Origin: Mesorhizobium sp. B2-4-3
GTDB lineage: Bacteria > Pseudomonadota > Alphaproteobacteria > Rhizobiales > Rhizobiaceae
Assembly: GCF_006442815.1 (NCBI RefSeq)
Contig: NZ_VFVL01000027.1
Span: 1-64,000, forward strand
Direction of reading: 5' to 3'
Length of the DNA: 64,000 bases
Shown here: positions 31,662 to 39,442 of the stretch, in pieces
Layout: each line of letters starts with the position of its first letter
How positions within the stretch are numbered: the first letter of the stretch is position 1
The notes under the pieces: generated by a model
Told to the model about the DNA's origin: nothing
The model's input: only the letters and a program-made list of their open reading frames with translations
Databases searched by the model: none
Program-made: the position numbers and the translations under genes

Positions 31662-32917
31662 CCGCGACTGCAACGATCGAAGCGGTCTGGCGGATCGAGC
31701 AGCCGAAACTCGCCGCCAGGCTCACCCGCACCCTGCGCGATGTCGGGCTGGCCGAGGAGGTGGTGCAGGATGCCTTTGTGGAGGCGCTGGAGCGCTGGCC
31801 CCGCGACGGCATTCCGCACAACCCGGCCGCCTGGCTGACCAGGGTCGCCATGAACCGGGCGCTCGACCGGCTGCGCCGCACCGTGCTGATCGACGGCAAG
31901 CATCGGCAGCTGGCCGTCGATCTCGCCGAGCTGGAGCGCGCGATGCCCGACATCGAGGCGGCGCTCGACGAGGATATCGACGACGATCTGTTGCGACTGA
32001 TCTTCACCTCTTGCCATCCGGTGCTGCCGGCAGAGCAGCGCGCGGCGCTTGCGCTCAGGATGCTGGGCGGACTGTCGACGCCGGAGATCGCGCGCGCCTT
32101 CCTGGTGCCCGAGGCCACGGTCGCCCAGCGGATCGTGCGCGCCAAGCGGACATTGCGCGACGCCGGCATCGCGTTCGAGACGCCGCGCGGGCAAGAGCGG
32201 CGCGAGCGCCTGACTGCTGTGCTGGAGGTGATCTACCTGATCTTCAACGAAGGCTATGTCACGTCCTCCGGACCGGACTGGCTGCGCGCCGATCTCGGCA
32301 ACGAGGCACTGCGCCTCGGCCGCCTGCTGGTGGCGCTGATGCCGGAGGAACCGGAGGCGATCGGACTGCTGTCGCTGATGGAACTCGGCGCCTCGCGCTT
32401 CGGCGCCCGCACCGACGGAGCCGGCAATCCGATCCTGCTCTTCGACCAGGACCGCGGCCGCTGGGACTGGTCGCTGATCCGACGCGGCCTCGACCGATTG
32501 AAACGCGCGATGGCGCTCACGCCGACGCCAGGTCCCTATCAGCTGCAGGCGATGATCGCCGCCTGCCATGCCCGCGCGGTGAGCGCGGCCGACACCGACT
32601 GGATCGCCATTGCCGCCTATTACCAGGCGCTCGCGCTGGCGGCGCCCTCGCCCATCGTCGAAGTCAATCGGGCGGTCGCCGCCGGCATGGCGTTCGGACC
32701 GGCGCAGGGGCTGGCCATCGCCGATGCGCTGCTGGACGAACCGCGGCTGAAAGGTACGCATCTCTTGCCCACGGTGCGCGGCGACCTTCTGGCCAGGCTC
32801 GGACGGACGGAAGAGGCCCGCGCCGAATTCCGCCGCGCCGCCGAGCTGACAGCAAATGAGCGGGAGCGCGCGCTGCTGTTTGCCAGGGCTGGCGGTGGGG
32901 AAGCCAACTCGGGATAG
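31658..32917 (+). CDS. ECF42-type RNA polymerase sigma factor with C-terminal TPR-like extension
   Basis: 419 residues. Sigma region 2 is in GLAEEVVQDAFVEALERWP and NPAAWLTRVAMNRALDRLRR; region 4 is in LSTPEIARAFLVPEATVAQR then IVRAKRTLR. About 230 helical residues follow (YLIFNEGYVTSSGPDWLRAD, LLDEPRLKG, LARLGRTEEARAEFRRAAEL), the TPR-like extension of ECF42. There is no anti-sigma gene, as usual in this group. The TTG start is inferred from the TTGA overlap with the DGPF gene. Confidence 0.92.
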   Translation: MTATATIEAVWRIEQPKLAARLTRTLRDVGLAEEVVQDAFVEALERWPRDGIPHNPAAWLTRVAMNRALDRLRRTVLIDGKHRQLAVDLAELERAMPDIEAALDEDIDDDLLRLIFTSCHPVLPAEQRAALALRMLGGLSTPEIARAFLVPEATVAQRIVRAKRTLRDAGIAFETPRGQERRERLTAVLEVIYLIFNEGYVTSSGPDWLRADLGNEALRLGRLLVALMPEEPEAIGLLSLMELGASRFGARTDGAGNPILLFDQDRGRWDWSLIRRGLDRLKRAMALTPTPGPYQLQAMIAACHARAVSAADTDWIAIAAYYQALALAAPSPIVEVNRAVAAGMAFGPAQGLAIADALLDEPRLKGTHLLPTVRGDLLARLGRTEEARAEFRRAAELTANERERALLFARAGGGEANSG

Positions 32918-32918
32918 G

Positions 32919-33088
32919 TCGGCGGGACAGCGCCCCCCTCTGTCCTGCCGGACATCTCCCCCACAAGGGGGGAGATCAGATTTCACGCCGGCTTTCGCCT
33001 ACCACCAACGCTGCAGAATGAGCTGGACGCCGAAGCGACTAATCTCCCCCCTCGTGGGGGAGATGGCCGGTAGGCCAGAGGGGGGCGA
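32919..33088. repeat. Family B palindromic repeat, copy 2
   Basis: GGCGGGACAGCGCCCCCCTC, GGACATCTCCCCC and GGGGGAGAT on the left; ATCTCCCCCCTCG, GGGGGAGATGGCCGG and GGCCAGAGGGGGG on the right. It begins at the ECF42 stop codon. Confidence 0.88.
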
Positions 33089-33128
33089 CGTAGAGCGCCT
33101 ACCTCAACTGCCTATCAGCCAGCATCAA

Positions 33129-33581
33129 TTACCTAAGCACGCGGCAGCGGCCGTTATAAACCAGCCAGCGGTCGAAGCCCGAGACGCAGAATTCGACATT
33201 GTCGCCGATCGAGGCAAAGCCCTGGCCTTCCTCGATCAGGTAGAAGATCGAGCGGTCGCGGCCGTCCGACAGGTTGACGGTGGCGCGGCAATAGTGGCGG
33301 CCGATCGGCCATTCGTCGCTCGCCGGCTCGTAGCGATGCTGGCGGATGTTGCGGAAATCTGTGATCGCGACATCCGGCAGATGCGGCACATGATGCACTT
33401 GGTAGGAGAAGCGGTCGGTGATCTTGCTCAGCACCCAGCTTTCGCCGCAGACGCTGCCATCGTCGCCGCTGTAGACGGAAAGGTCGGCGGCCTGCGCCGC
33501 CTGGGTGAAGCCCAGCGGAGCGGCCAACGGAGTGGACAGCGCAACCAGCGCGGCAAGAGCGGAATGGGCGAAGCGAGTCAT
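33129..33581 (-). CDS. Secreted hypothetical protein with four cysteines
   Basis: 150 residues. The signal peptide ends AAQAADL. The mature part is beta-rich with four Cys (DGSVCGESW, GRHYCRATV, VEFCVSGFD, YNGRCRVL) that can form two disulfides. YLIEEGQGFASIGDNVEFC is the most distinctive stretch. No family was recognised; similar short secreted proteins exist in Rhizobiales. Confidence 0.7.
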   Translation of the reverse strand: MTRFAHSALAALVALSTPLAAPLGFTQAAQAADLSVYSGDDGSVCGESWVLSKITDRFSYQVHHVPHLPDVAITDFRNIRQHRYEPASDEWPIGRHYCRATVNLSDGRDRSIFYLIEEGQGFASIGDNVEFCVSGFDRWLVYNGRCRVLR

Positions 33582-33700
33582 GACAGCCTCTCAAGGTCGG
33601 TTGCACGCACTGTGCGGGAGCGCTCGGCGGCGGTCAAGCGGTCGCGAAAACAATGGTTTCCGCAAAACTTCGCTCCAGACTTCACCAGCTAACTGGGTTA

Positions 33701-33742
33701 TATGGAGATTCAGGTCATACCGGCATCGCCTTAATCTCCATA
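33701..33742. repeat. Ten-base inverted repeat after the DoxX gene
   Basis: TATGGAGATT and AATCTCCATA are perfect arms around a 22-base loop, starting five bases beyond the DoxX stop on the minus strand. It has no T-run, so it may stabilise the mRNA end. Confidence 0.5.
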
Positions 33743-33746
33743 CAGC

Positions 33747-34109
33747 CTAAAACGTGCCGGCAAGCAGCAGCCCGCCGACGACCGCGATGTTGATCAGGAA
33801 CGCATTGCGCAGCACCTGGCGCTCCGGCTCCCGGCTCGCCCAGAAACGCAGCAGCATCGCGTTCGTCGCCAGCGTGAAGATGACGAGCGCGCCCGCGGCG
33901 AAGGGCCGGGCCATGCCAACGGCAAGCAGGAAACCCGCAATGATCTCGACCGCCGAACCGGCGGCCAGCATCAAGGCCGGAGCCGGAAATTTCTGCGCGG
34001 CCAGATAGTCGCGCATCGCCCCGAATTTCAGGAAATGCTCGATGCCGGCGAAGACGAACACGCCACCGATGAGGAGAGCGCCAAGCGCTTGAGCGATTTG
34101 AACAAGCAT
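33747..34109 (-). CDS. DoxX family membrane protein
   Basis: 120 residues, four helices: LGALLIGGVFVFAGIEHFLK, PALMLAAGSAVEIIAGFLL, PFAAGALVIFTLATNAMLLR and NIAVVGGLLLAGTF. The FAGIEHFLK and GSAVEIIAG segments are DoxX-typical. Members support redox or quinone-linked processes; specific function is unclear. It follows the VOC gene after 34 bp in one operon. Confidence 0.88.
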   Translation of the reverse strand: MLVQIAQALGALLIGGVFVFAGIEHFLKFGAMRDYLAAQKFPAPALMLAAGSAVEIIAGFLLAVGMARPFAAGALVIFTLATNAMLLRFWASREPERQVLRNAFLINIAVVGGLLLAGTF

Positions 34110-34143
34110 GGCGGTCTCCTCTCGATGATCTGCTTCGCTCCGC

Positions 34144-34566
34144 TCAGTCCTCAGGAACGAAGGCCGGGTTGTGGACGACCTCCCACAGGTGATCGTCGGG
34201 GTCCTGGAAATAACCGGCATAGCCGCCCCAGAAGGTTTTCTGCGCCGGCTTGACCACGCGCGCGCCGGCCTTGACGGCCTCGGCCATCACGGCGTCGACC
34301 TCGGCCTCGCTGCCGACATTGTGGCCGATGGTGAGCTCGGTCGGGCTGCGACCGCTCTGCGGCACCGTGGCATCCCAGGCGATGCTGGCGCGTTCGTAGA
34401 TCGCGAATTTCAGGCCGCCGGCGAGCTCGAAGAAGGCGACGGCGCCATGTTCGAATTCACGGCCGATGATGCCTTCGGTCGGCAGGCCGAGGCCGTCGCG
34501 ATAGAATTTGAGCGAGGCCTCCAGATCGTCGACGCCGAGCGTCAACACGGTGATGCGAGCTTTCAT
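34144..34566 (-). CDS. VOC family protein (glyoxalase/dioxygenase fold)
   Basis: 140 residues, two beta-alpha-beta-beta-beta units: VLTLGVDDLEASLKFYRDGL opens, and WGGYAGYFQDPDDHLWEVV closes with His and Glu metal ligands. GREFEHGAVAFFEL gives the middle strands. The KTFWGGYAGYFQDPD pattern is common in uncharacterised glyoxalase-like proteins. It leads the VOC-DoxX pair, next to a plus-strand AraC gene. Confidence 0.9.
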   Translation of the reverse strand: MKARITVLTLGVDDLEASLKFYRDGLGLPTEGIIGREFEHGAVAFFELAGGLKFAIYERASIAWDATVPQSGRSPTELTIGHNVGSEAEVDAVMAEAVKAGARVVKPAQKTFWGGYAGYFQDPDDHLWEVVHNPAFVPED

Positions 34567-34747
34567 TTCTCTCACTCCTTTCTATATTCGAAACCAACAT
34601 CCGAAATCGGATCTGGTTGGCAAACGCGCCGATGGGCGCCATCAGGCTGCGTCTGTTGTGCCATGGATGAAGTGGCCGGCCTTGAAGATTTCGGCCAAAA
34701 TGACCGTCGCACCGATCCGGCATCCGCCGGAGCAGATCGGAGAAGAG

Positions 34748-35503
34748 ATGGAACCGGTCCTGGCGCAGACAACCGGCTTCTTTCGGGAACGGCCCGCCGC
34801 CAAAGGCCTGGCCGATGCCTTCTGTGCGATCTGGGTCCACCGCATGGACGAGCGCGCCGCTCCGCCCATCGTCATCACGCCTGACGCCACGATCGACCTG
34901 CAATGGATCGACGGCCGCTTCCGTGTTGCCGGGCCGGACAGGGAGCCGCAAATCGAGACGCCTGCCGCCGGCGCGGTGATCGTCGGCTTCCGCTTCCGGC
35001 CGGGCGCGGCCGCCGGCTGGCTCGGCGTGCCGGCCGGCGAGATCGTCGGCGGGCGGCTGGACCTCCAGGAGTTATGGGGCACGCGCGCCCGCGAACTGTC
35101 GGATCGCATCAAGGCTGCGACCGATCTGCCGGCCATGCTGCGGCAGTTGGAAGAGACGGTCGGCATGCGCACCGAGGGCCGCGATGCGATCGACCCGCTG
35201 ATGGGCCGGGCCTTTGGTGTCCTCGACGAGGGCCTGCCGCCGGAAACGCCCTTGGTTCCATTCCTGCAGCGCCAGCTGCATATGAGCGAGCGGACGCTGC
35301 GACGCCGCTTCGAGGACGCGTTCGGCTATGGCCCGAAGACGCTCGACCGCATCCTGCGCTTCCACCGCTTCCGGCGCCTGCAACGGCAGCAGGGCGAAGC
35401 CTCGACCGCGCTGCTCGCCATCGAGGCCGGCTATGCCGACCAGGCGCATCTTATCCGCGAAAGCCGGCGGCTGACCGGTGTGACGCCCTCGGCTTTGGCC
35501 TAA
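34748..35503 (+). CDS. AraC family transcriptional regulator (DUF6597-type N-terminus)
   Basis: 251 residues. The N-terminal beta domain (IVITPDATIDLQWIDGRFRV, VIVGFRFRPGAAAGWLGVPA) fits the DUF6597 ligand-binding type. The C-terminal AraC domain shows FLQRQLHMSERTLRRRFEDA, GYGPKTLDRILRFHRF and GYADQAHLIRESRRLTGVTP. The ATG at 34748 has GGAGAAG five bases upstream. It is divergent from the VOC-DoxX operon and is its likely regulator. Confidence 0.88.
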   Translation: MEPVLAQTTGFFRERPAAKGLADAFCAIWVHRMDERAAPPIVITPDATIDLQWIDGRFRVAGPDREPQIETPAAGAVIVGFRFRPGAAAGWLGVPAGEIVGGRLDLQELWGTRARELSDRIKAATDLPAMLRQLEETVGMRTEGRDAIDPLMGRAFGVLDEGLPPETPLVPFLQRQLHMSERTLRRRFEDAFGYGPKTLDRILRFHRFRRLQRQQGEASTALLAIEAGYADQAHLIRESRRLTGVTPSALA

Positions 35504-35518
35504 GGGAACGCGAGCGCC

Positions 35519-36367
35519 CTACTCGCCCGCCAGCCACTCCAGCGACCAGCGCGACGGCTGCCGGACTGCGAGCGCCTTGTGGAGGGCGGGCAACAGCACC
35601 TTCAATTCGCCTTCCAGCGTGTAGGGCGGATTGACCACCACCATCCCGCTGCCGTCGAGGCTGGGCTCGTCCGAGGCAGGCCGGATATCGAAGGCAATGT
35701 CGAGCAGTTTTGGAATGCCGGTCTCCCTCAGCGCCGCGCGGAAAGCGGTCACCGCCCTGCGATCCTTGATCGGGTACCAGAGCGCATAGATGCCGCCCGG
35801 CCAGCGCCGGTGCGCCTTCAGCACGCCGTCGACGAGGCGGGAGAACTCGCCCTCCTCCTCGAAAGGCGGATCGATGAGGACGAGGCCGCGCTTTTCCTTC
35901 GGCGGCAGTTGCGCGCCGAGCGCCAGCCAGCCGTCGAGCTCGATCACCCTTGCCTGGAAATCGCCGGTGAAGACGGATTTCAGCCGCGCGGCATCCTCGG
36001 AGTGCAGTTCGATCGCCGTCAGCCGGTCCTGGTTGCGCAGGAGATGGCGCACAATCAGCGGCGAGCCGGGATAGTGCTTGAGGCCGCCGTCGGGATTTTG
36101 CGCGCGCACCGCTTCCAGATAGGGCTGAAGCAGTGCCGCCGCTTGCGGCTCGAGCGTGGCCCCGGCCAGCCGGCCGATGCCGCCCTGCCACTCGCCGGTC
36201 TTGCCTGCCTCGACCGAGGCAAGATCGTAGCGGCCGATGCCGGCATGGGTGTCGACGACGCGAAAAGCCTTGTCCTTCTGCTTGAGGTATTCGACGAGGC
36301 GCGCGAGCACGGCATGCTTGACGACATCGGCGAAATTACCGGCGTGGTAGGCGTGGCGATAGTTCAT
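35519..36367 (-). CDS. rlmJ: 23S rRNA (adenine(2030)-N(6))-methyltransferase RlmJ
   Basis: 282 residues. RlmJ methylates A2030 of 23S rRNA with S-adenosylmethionine. MNYRHAYHAGNFADVVKHAV is the family N-terminus, VVDTHAGIGRYDL the cofactor motif and VLIDPPFEE the DPPF catalytic motif; VVVNPPYTLEGE lies near the end. All key parts are present. Confidence 0.95.
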   Translation of the reverse strand: MNYRHAYHAGNFADVVKHAVLARLVEYLKQKDKAFRVVDTHAGIGRYDLASVEAGKTGEWQGGIGRLAGATLEPQAAALLQPYLEAVRAQNPDGGLKHYPGSPLIVRHLLRNQDRLTAIELHSEDAARLKSVFTGDFQARVIELDGWLALGAQLPPKEKRGLVLIDPPFEEEGEFSRLVDGVLKAHRRWPGGIYALWYPIKDRRAVTAFRAALRETGIPKLLDIAFDIRPASDEPSLDGSGMVVVNPPYTLEGELKVLLPALHKALAVRQPSRWSLEWLAGE

Positions 36368-36386
36368 GCGCGCCTGCCTCTGGAGA

Positions 36387-36434
36387 GCATGATGTCGACC
36401 GAAAACCGCTTAACACTTTTCGGCATCATGCTCG
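36387..36434. repeat. Palindrome overlapping a stop codon
   Basis: GAGCATGATG and CATCATGCTC are outer arms; CCGAAAA and TTTTCGG are inner arms around CCGCTTAACAC. The TGA of the minus-strand gene (36426-36428) lies inside the right arm. The core resembles the CCGCTACGCACTTTT core of family D. Confidence 0.75.
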
Positions 36435-37055
36435 TGGCGAACCGTTGCGGCCCCAGCGTGGCGGTGGCGGCTGCGAATTGGGATTTTGCGGACTGCCGCC
36501 ACCGCGGCGCCCGAAGACCAGCGACAGCGCCAGCCCGGCAAGGCCGACGCCCATCAGCGTATAGCCGGCCGGCTGCGCGCGTTCGTCGATCGAGCCGGTG
36601 CCGGCGCGCAGGATGAGATCGACCGCGCGCATGTCGATACCGTCGGCATCGCCGGGGCCGACGGTGAACACATAAGGACCGGGCGTGACCCTATCGATGA
36701 CGCCGCCCTCGTCGCGAAAGATCTTGTCGGGCAGCTGCGGGCTCGCCTGGCGCGGATTGTCGGTGTGGTTGAAGGAGAGCGCCGACGCCAGCGCCGTGCG
36801 GCCGCCGTTCGCCGCGGTCAGCGTCAGCACCGTGCGCTGCTGGCCCGCGACGCGCTCGGCCCGCGCGGTCAAGTCGACCAGCACCCTCACCGGCGCGTCG
36901 CTTGCGGCGAGTTGCACGGTGACCGGCCGGAAGCGGCCGCCCTCATAGACGCGGTAAGTGCCGATCGCATGGCCGGAAAAATTGCTCATCGCCCAGGGAT
37001 AGAAGATGCCGATGGCGGCACCGACGATGAGGAGAAGGACACAGAGGAAGCGCAT
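36426..37055 (-). CDS. Two-helix periplasmic-domain protein, hypothetical
   Basis: 209 residues. An N-terminal helix (FLCVLLLIVGAAIGIFYPW), a beta-rich periplasmic domain of about 130 residues (GTYRVYEGGRFRPVTVQLAA, VDLTARAERVAG, VTPGPYVFTVGPGDADGID) and a C-terminal helix (AGYTLMGVGLAGLALSLVFG). The short Pro-rich tail ends within a palindrome. No characterised family was recognised; the plan is of an envelope sensor or stabiliser. Confidence 0.65.
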   Translation of the reverse strand: MRFLCVLLLIVGAAIGIFYPWAMSNFSGHAIGTYRVYEGGRFRPVTVQLAASDAPVRVLVDLTARAERVAGQQRTVLTLTAANGGRTALASALSFNHTDNPRQASPQLPDKIFRDEGGVIDRVTPGPYVFTVGPGDADGIDMRAVDLILRAGTGSIDERAQPAGYTLMGVGLAGLALSLVFGRRGGGSPQNPNSQPPPPRWGRNGSPRA

Positions 37056-37087
37056 TCAGAGCCTTGGTTTTCTGGGCGAGATCGCCG

Positions 37088-37759
37088 CTATTTTTTGGCA
37101 GGTTCGTTTCGGGCAGCTTCGCGGACCCGCTCCATCTCGTCCAGAAACATTTCCAGGCCAAGCTCGAAAGTTTTGTCGAAGCCGCCGGCGCCGAAATAGG
37201 CGCCGGCTTTCATGACGCTCGGATAGTCGCGCGCCAGTTCCTCGTCGCTGACGGTGGTGACCGCCGAAGGCCCCTTGGCGTAGCCGGCCGTCTCGTCGAG
37301 GATCGCGCCCATCAGATAGTAGCTTGCGGCGCGGAACAGGCGGGCGCTGAGCTCGGGGCCGAAGCCGCCATCCTCGAACAGGCCGATGATGGCATTGAGC
37401 TTGGCAAGGCAGGGCGGCGAGTTCATGCGGTAGACGACGATGAAGGGCGCGAAGGCGGGGTGCTCGGTGGCGACGCGGCGGAACTCCTGCATGCCGACGC
37501 GCGCCCGCTCGCGCCACGGCAGGCTGTCGTCAGGGATGACAAGCCCGCTCATCTGCCGGTCGACCAGCGCCTCGTACAGATGCGCCTGCGAGGGGAAGTG
37601 GTGGTAGATGCTCATCGCCTCGCAGCCCAGCCTGGCGGCGAGCTTGCGCATCGAAAAGCCGGAAAGCCCTTCCCGCTCGATCACCTCGAAGGCGGCGTCC
37701 TCGATCATCTCGCGGGAGAGCTTTCCGCGGGGTCGCCTTTTTTTGCTCGGTGCGTCCAT
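37088..37759 (-). CDS. TetR/AcrR family transcriptional regulator
   Basis: 223 residues. LSREMIEDAAFEVIEREGLS, FSMRKLAARLGCEAMSIYHH and FPSQAHLYEALVD form the helix-turn-helix of the class with a TetR-like C-terminal ligand domain. ATG at 37759 is used; an upstream start at 37774 would run into the operator. It is divergent from the AhpD-like gene, and two palindromes lie between them. Confidence 0.9.
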   Translation of the reverse strand: MDAPSKKRRPRGKLSREMIEDAAFEVIEREGLSGFSMRKLAARLGCEAMSIYHHFPSQAHLYEALVDRQMSGLVIPDDSLPWRERARVGMQEFRRVATEHPAFAPFIVVYRMNSPPCLAKLNAIIGLFEDGGFGPELSARLFRAASYYLMGAILDETAGYAKGPSAVTTVSDEELARDYPSVMKAGAYFGAGGFDKTFELGLEMFLDEMERVREAARNEPAKK

Positions 37760-37773
37760 GGCGTCGCTTGACA

Positions 37774-37788
37774 ACTTACACTGTAAGG
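37774..37788. promoter_or_regulatory. TetR operator palindrome 1
   Basis: CTTACACTGTAAG forms 5-bp arms CTTAC/GTAAG. It directly follows a TTGACA that may be the -35 element of the plus-strand promoter, so binding would block transcription. Confidence 0.75.
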
Positions 37789-37803
37789 TTCATCTTCCAT
37801 GTA

Positions 37804-37818
37804 CCTTACAACGTAAGG
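37804..37818. promoter_or_regulatory. TetR operator palindrome 2
   Basis: CCTTACAACGTAAGG has 6-bp arms CCTTAC/GTAAGG and is centred 30 bp, about three helical turns, from palindrome 1. Two identical sites on one face suggest cooperative binding by the divergent TetR protein. Confidence 0.8.
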
Positions 37819-37843
37819 CTAACAAAAACCAGAGGAGAACATC

Positions 37844-38317
37844 ATGTCAGTCATTCACATCGTCTCAACCGTGCATTCCTGCCTTCGTTCCGCCTCGCTC
37901 ATCGCCGCCGCGAGCGTGTTTGCCGCCGTGCTCGCGTCCGCGCCGACCCGCGCCGATGACTACGACGCCGCCCTCAAGGACATCCAGTCGACGATGGGCG
38001 GCGTGCCGAGCTTCGTGAAACAGTTCCCGAAGGCCGGTCTGCCCGGCGCGTGGGCCGAGGTCAAGGCTATCGAGCTCAGCGACAAGACGGCGCTGACGCC
38101 GAAGGAGAAGTCGCTGATCTCGCTGGCGGTCGCGGCGCAGATCCCGTGCAGCTACTGTATCTGGTCGGACACCGAGAACGCCAAGCACGCCGGCGCCACC
38201 GACGAGGAGATCCAGGAGGCCGTCGCCATGTCGGCGCTGACCCGCCACTGGAGCACCATCTTCAACGGCATGCAGGTCGACTTCGAGCAGTTCAAGAAGG
38301 AGATGGGCGGGCAGTAA
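37844..38317 (+). CDS. Exported carboxymuconolactone decarboxylase/AhpD-like protein
   Basis: 157 residues. The signal peptide ends APTRADD, so it should act in the periplasm, unusual for this family. The core has KEKSLISLAVAAQIPCSYCI then WSDTENAKHAGATDEEIQEA: the CxxC (CSYC) and following His are the AhpD-type redox site. It may reduce peroxides or handle reactive compounds. GAGGAG supports the start; a terminator follows. Confidence 0.88.
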   Translation: MSVIHIVSTVHSCLRSASLIAAASVFAAVLASAPTRADDYDAALKDIQSTMGGVPSFVKQFPKAGLPGAWAEVKAIELSDKTALTPKEKSLISLAVAAQIPCSYCIWSDTENAKHAGATDEEIQEAVAMSALTRHWSTIFNGMQVDFEQFKKEMGGQ

Positions 38318-38347
38318 AGCGGCAGGCACCAGACACCGAAGGCGACA

Positions 38348-38378
38348 AATGGTCCGCGGCCACGCGGGCCATTTTTTT
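38348..38378 (+). terminator. Intrinsic terminator of the AhpD-like gene
   Basis: AATGGTCCGCG-GCCA-CGCGGGCCATT followed by TTTTTTG, 31 bp after the stop. The rest of 38379-38649 shows no gene. Confidence 0.92.
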
Positions 38379-38649
38379 GCTCGCGGCCAGCCAGCCGCCC
38401 TCCGCTCGATCGTCATCGGGCCGGCGGCGGCGTGCCCGCTCCTCGAGCCGTCCCGCCCTCTTGCGGCGACAGAAAAATCCGTGGAAGCGTTCAAACAGCT
38501 ATCGCTAAATTAATCAGCTTTGCCATAATGAGTTGGGTGGGTGGCTGATCAATGATTCGAACATAAGCGCCGCGCGCTTGAGGGGATACCACTTCATGCT
38601 CATGGCTTATCGCGGCTTTAGCCGGCCCTGCCCCAACAACAATTTTCGC

Positions 38650-38949
38650 ATGCCGATCAAGGCCCTGCCCCGTCTTTTTGTTTTTGGTACGTTGTTGGTA
38701 ACTTCCGGTTGCCAATACTTCAACTTTGGCCAGTCGACTTCATTCAGCGTATCGCAAAGCGGCAACGCCGCCTTGATCGACTTGAAGCCAAGCCGACCCA
38801 CCCAGACAAGGAACCTGTCTCGCACGGCTCCGGTGATAAGGGTAAATCCTTATCTTGGGAACGCTTCTTTTATCTGCGGCCCGAGCGGCTTTGGACAGCA
38901 ATCGCATTGCTTTGCCAGAAGTGCCGGAGCGCTCGCCGAGAACATCTAG
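38650..38949 (+). CDS. Small lipoprotein with ICGPSGFGQ C-terminal motif
   Basis: 99 residues. MPIKALPRLFVFGTLLVTSG precedes a Cys in a plausible lipobox (TSGC). The middle is Ser/Arg-rich. The end, SFICGPSGFGQQSHCFARS, closely matches the end of the minus-strand lipoprotein at 46521 (PWICGPSGFGQRSACRAR). The frame is also open upstream to 38533, but the signal fixes the start. It is the first of the glycan-region genes; function is unknown. Confidence 0.6.
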   Translation: MPIKALPRLFVFGTLLVTSGCQYFNFGQSTSFSVSQSGNAALIDLKPSRPTQTRNLSRTAPVIRVNPYLGNASFICGPSGFGQQSHCFARSAGALAENI

Positions 38950-39442
38950 ACACGACGCGGCAACCTCGACCTGGCGTCTTGCTGGCGTTGCTTCGAGGCC
39001 TGAAGGCTGACGCCGAAGGTTTCTCCAGCATGCTCCCGCAATTCGATGAACGCGGCACCGGTTACAAAGCGGTCCGGGAGCAGCTTCTCGCCGCCGACAA
39101 GCCGGGTGGGCGCCTTCATGGTTAACCGCTCGCCAAGGTGTGAGGTTAATGAAACGCTAATTTAGTTGACTACCCTCGACACAGGTATATCTTTGTATGT
39201 GTTGGGTGTGCAATTTGGGCGAGCAGTCTGCGGTGGTGGCAACCGACTCGTGGATCGCAACTTAGGGGCGCAAGAGACGCTTAGGCGGCAGAGATAAGCC
39301 GTAAAGCAACAGGCCCCGCGAACTCAGAAAATTACGACGCACATCAGTGCAGGCGGTTCTGCATATGCGGAGGAATCGCCTTTGTGACCTGGTCGGGCAA
39401 GGCCCGTCCCGGAACGGTAGCGTGTGTGCGTACGAGGTTGCC
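38950..39442. other. Region upstream of the UDP-xylose synthase gene
   Basis: 493 bp. The first 175 bp keep an open plus-strand frame reading GFSSMLPQFDERGTGYKAVR and ending LHG at 39125, possibly a gene remnant. From 39130 the DNA is AT-rich; TTGACT (39166) and TATCTT (39188) with a 16-bp spacer are a possible promoter of the uxs-galE operon. Confidence 0.4.

Noticed and set aside
38348..38378. Dispersed repeat after the AhpD-like gene
   Set aside because: The hairpin has a T-run and no other copy in the window, so it is a plain terminator.
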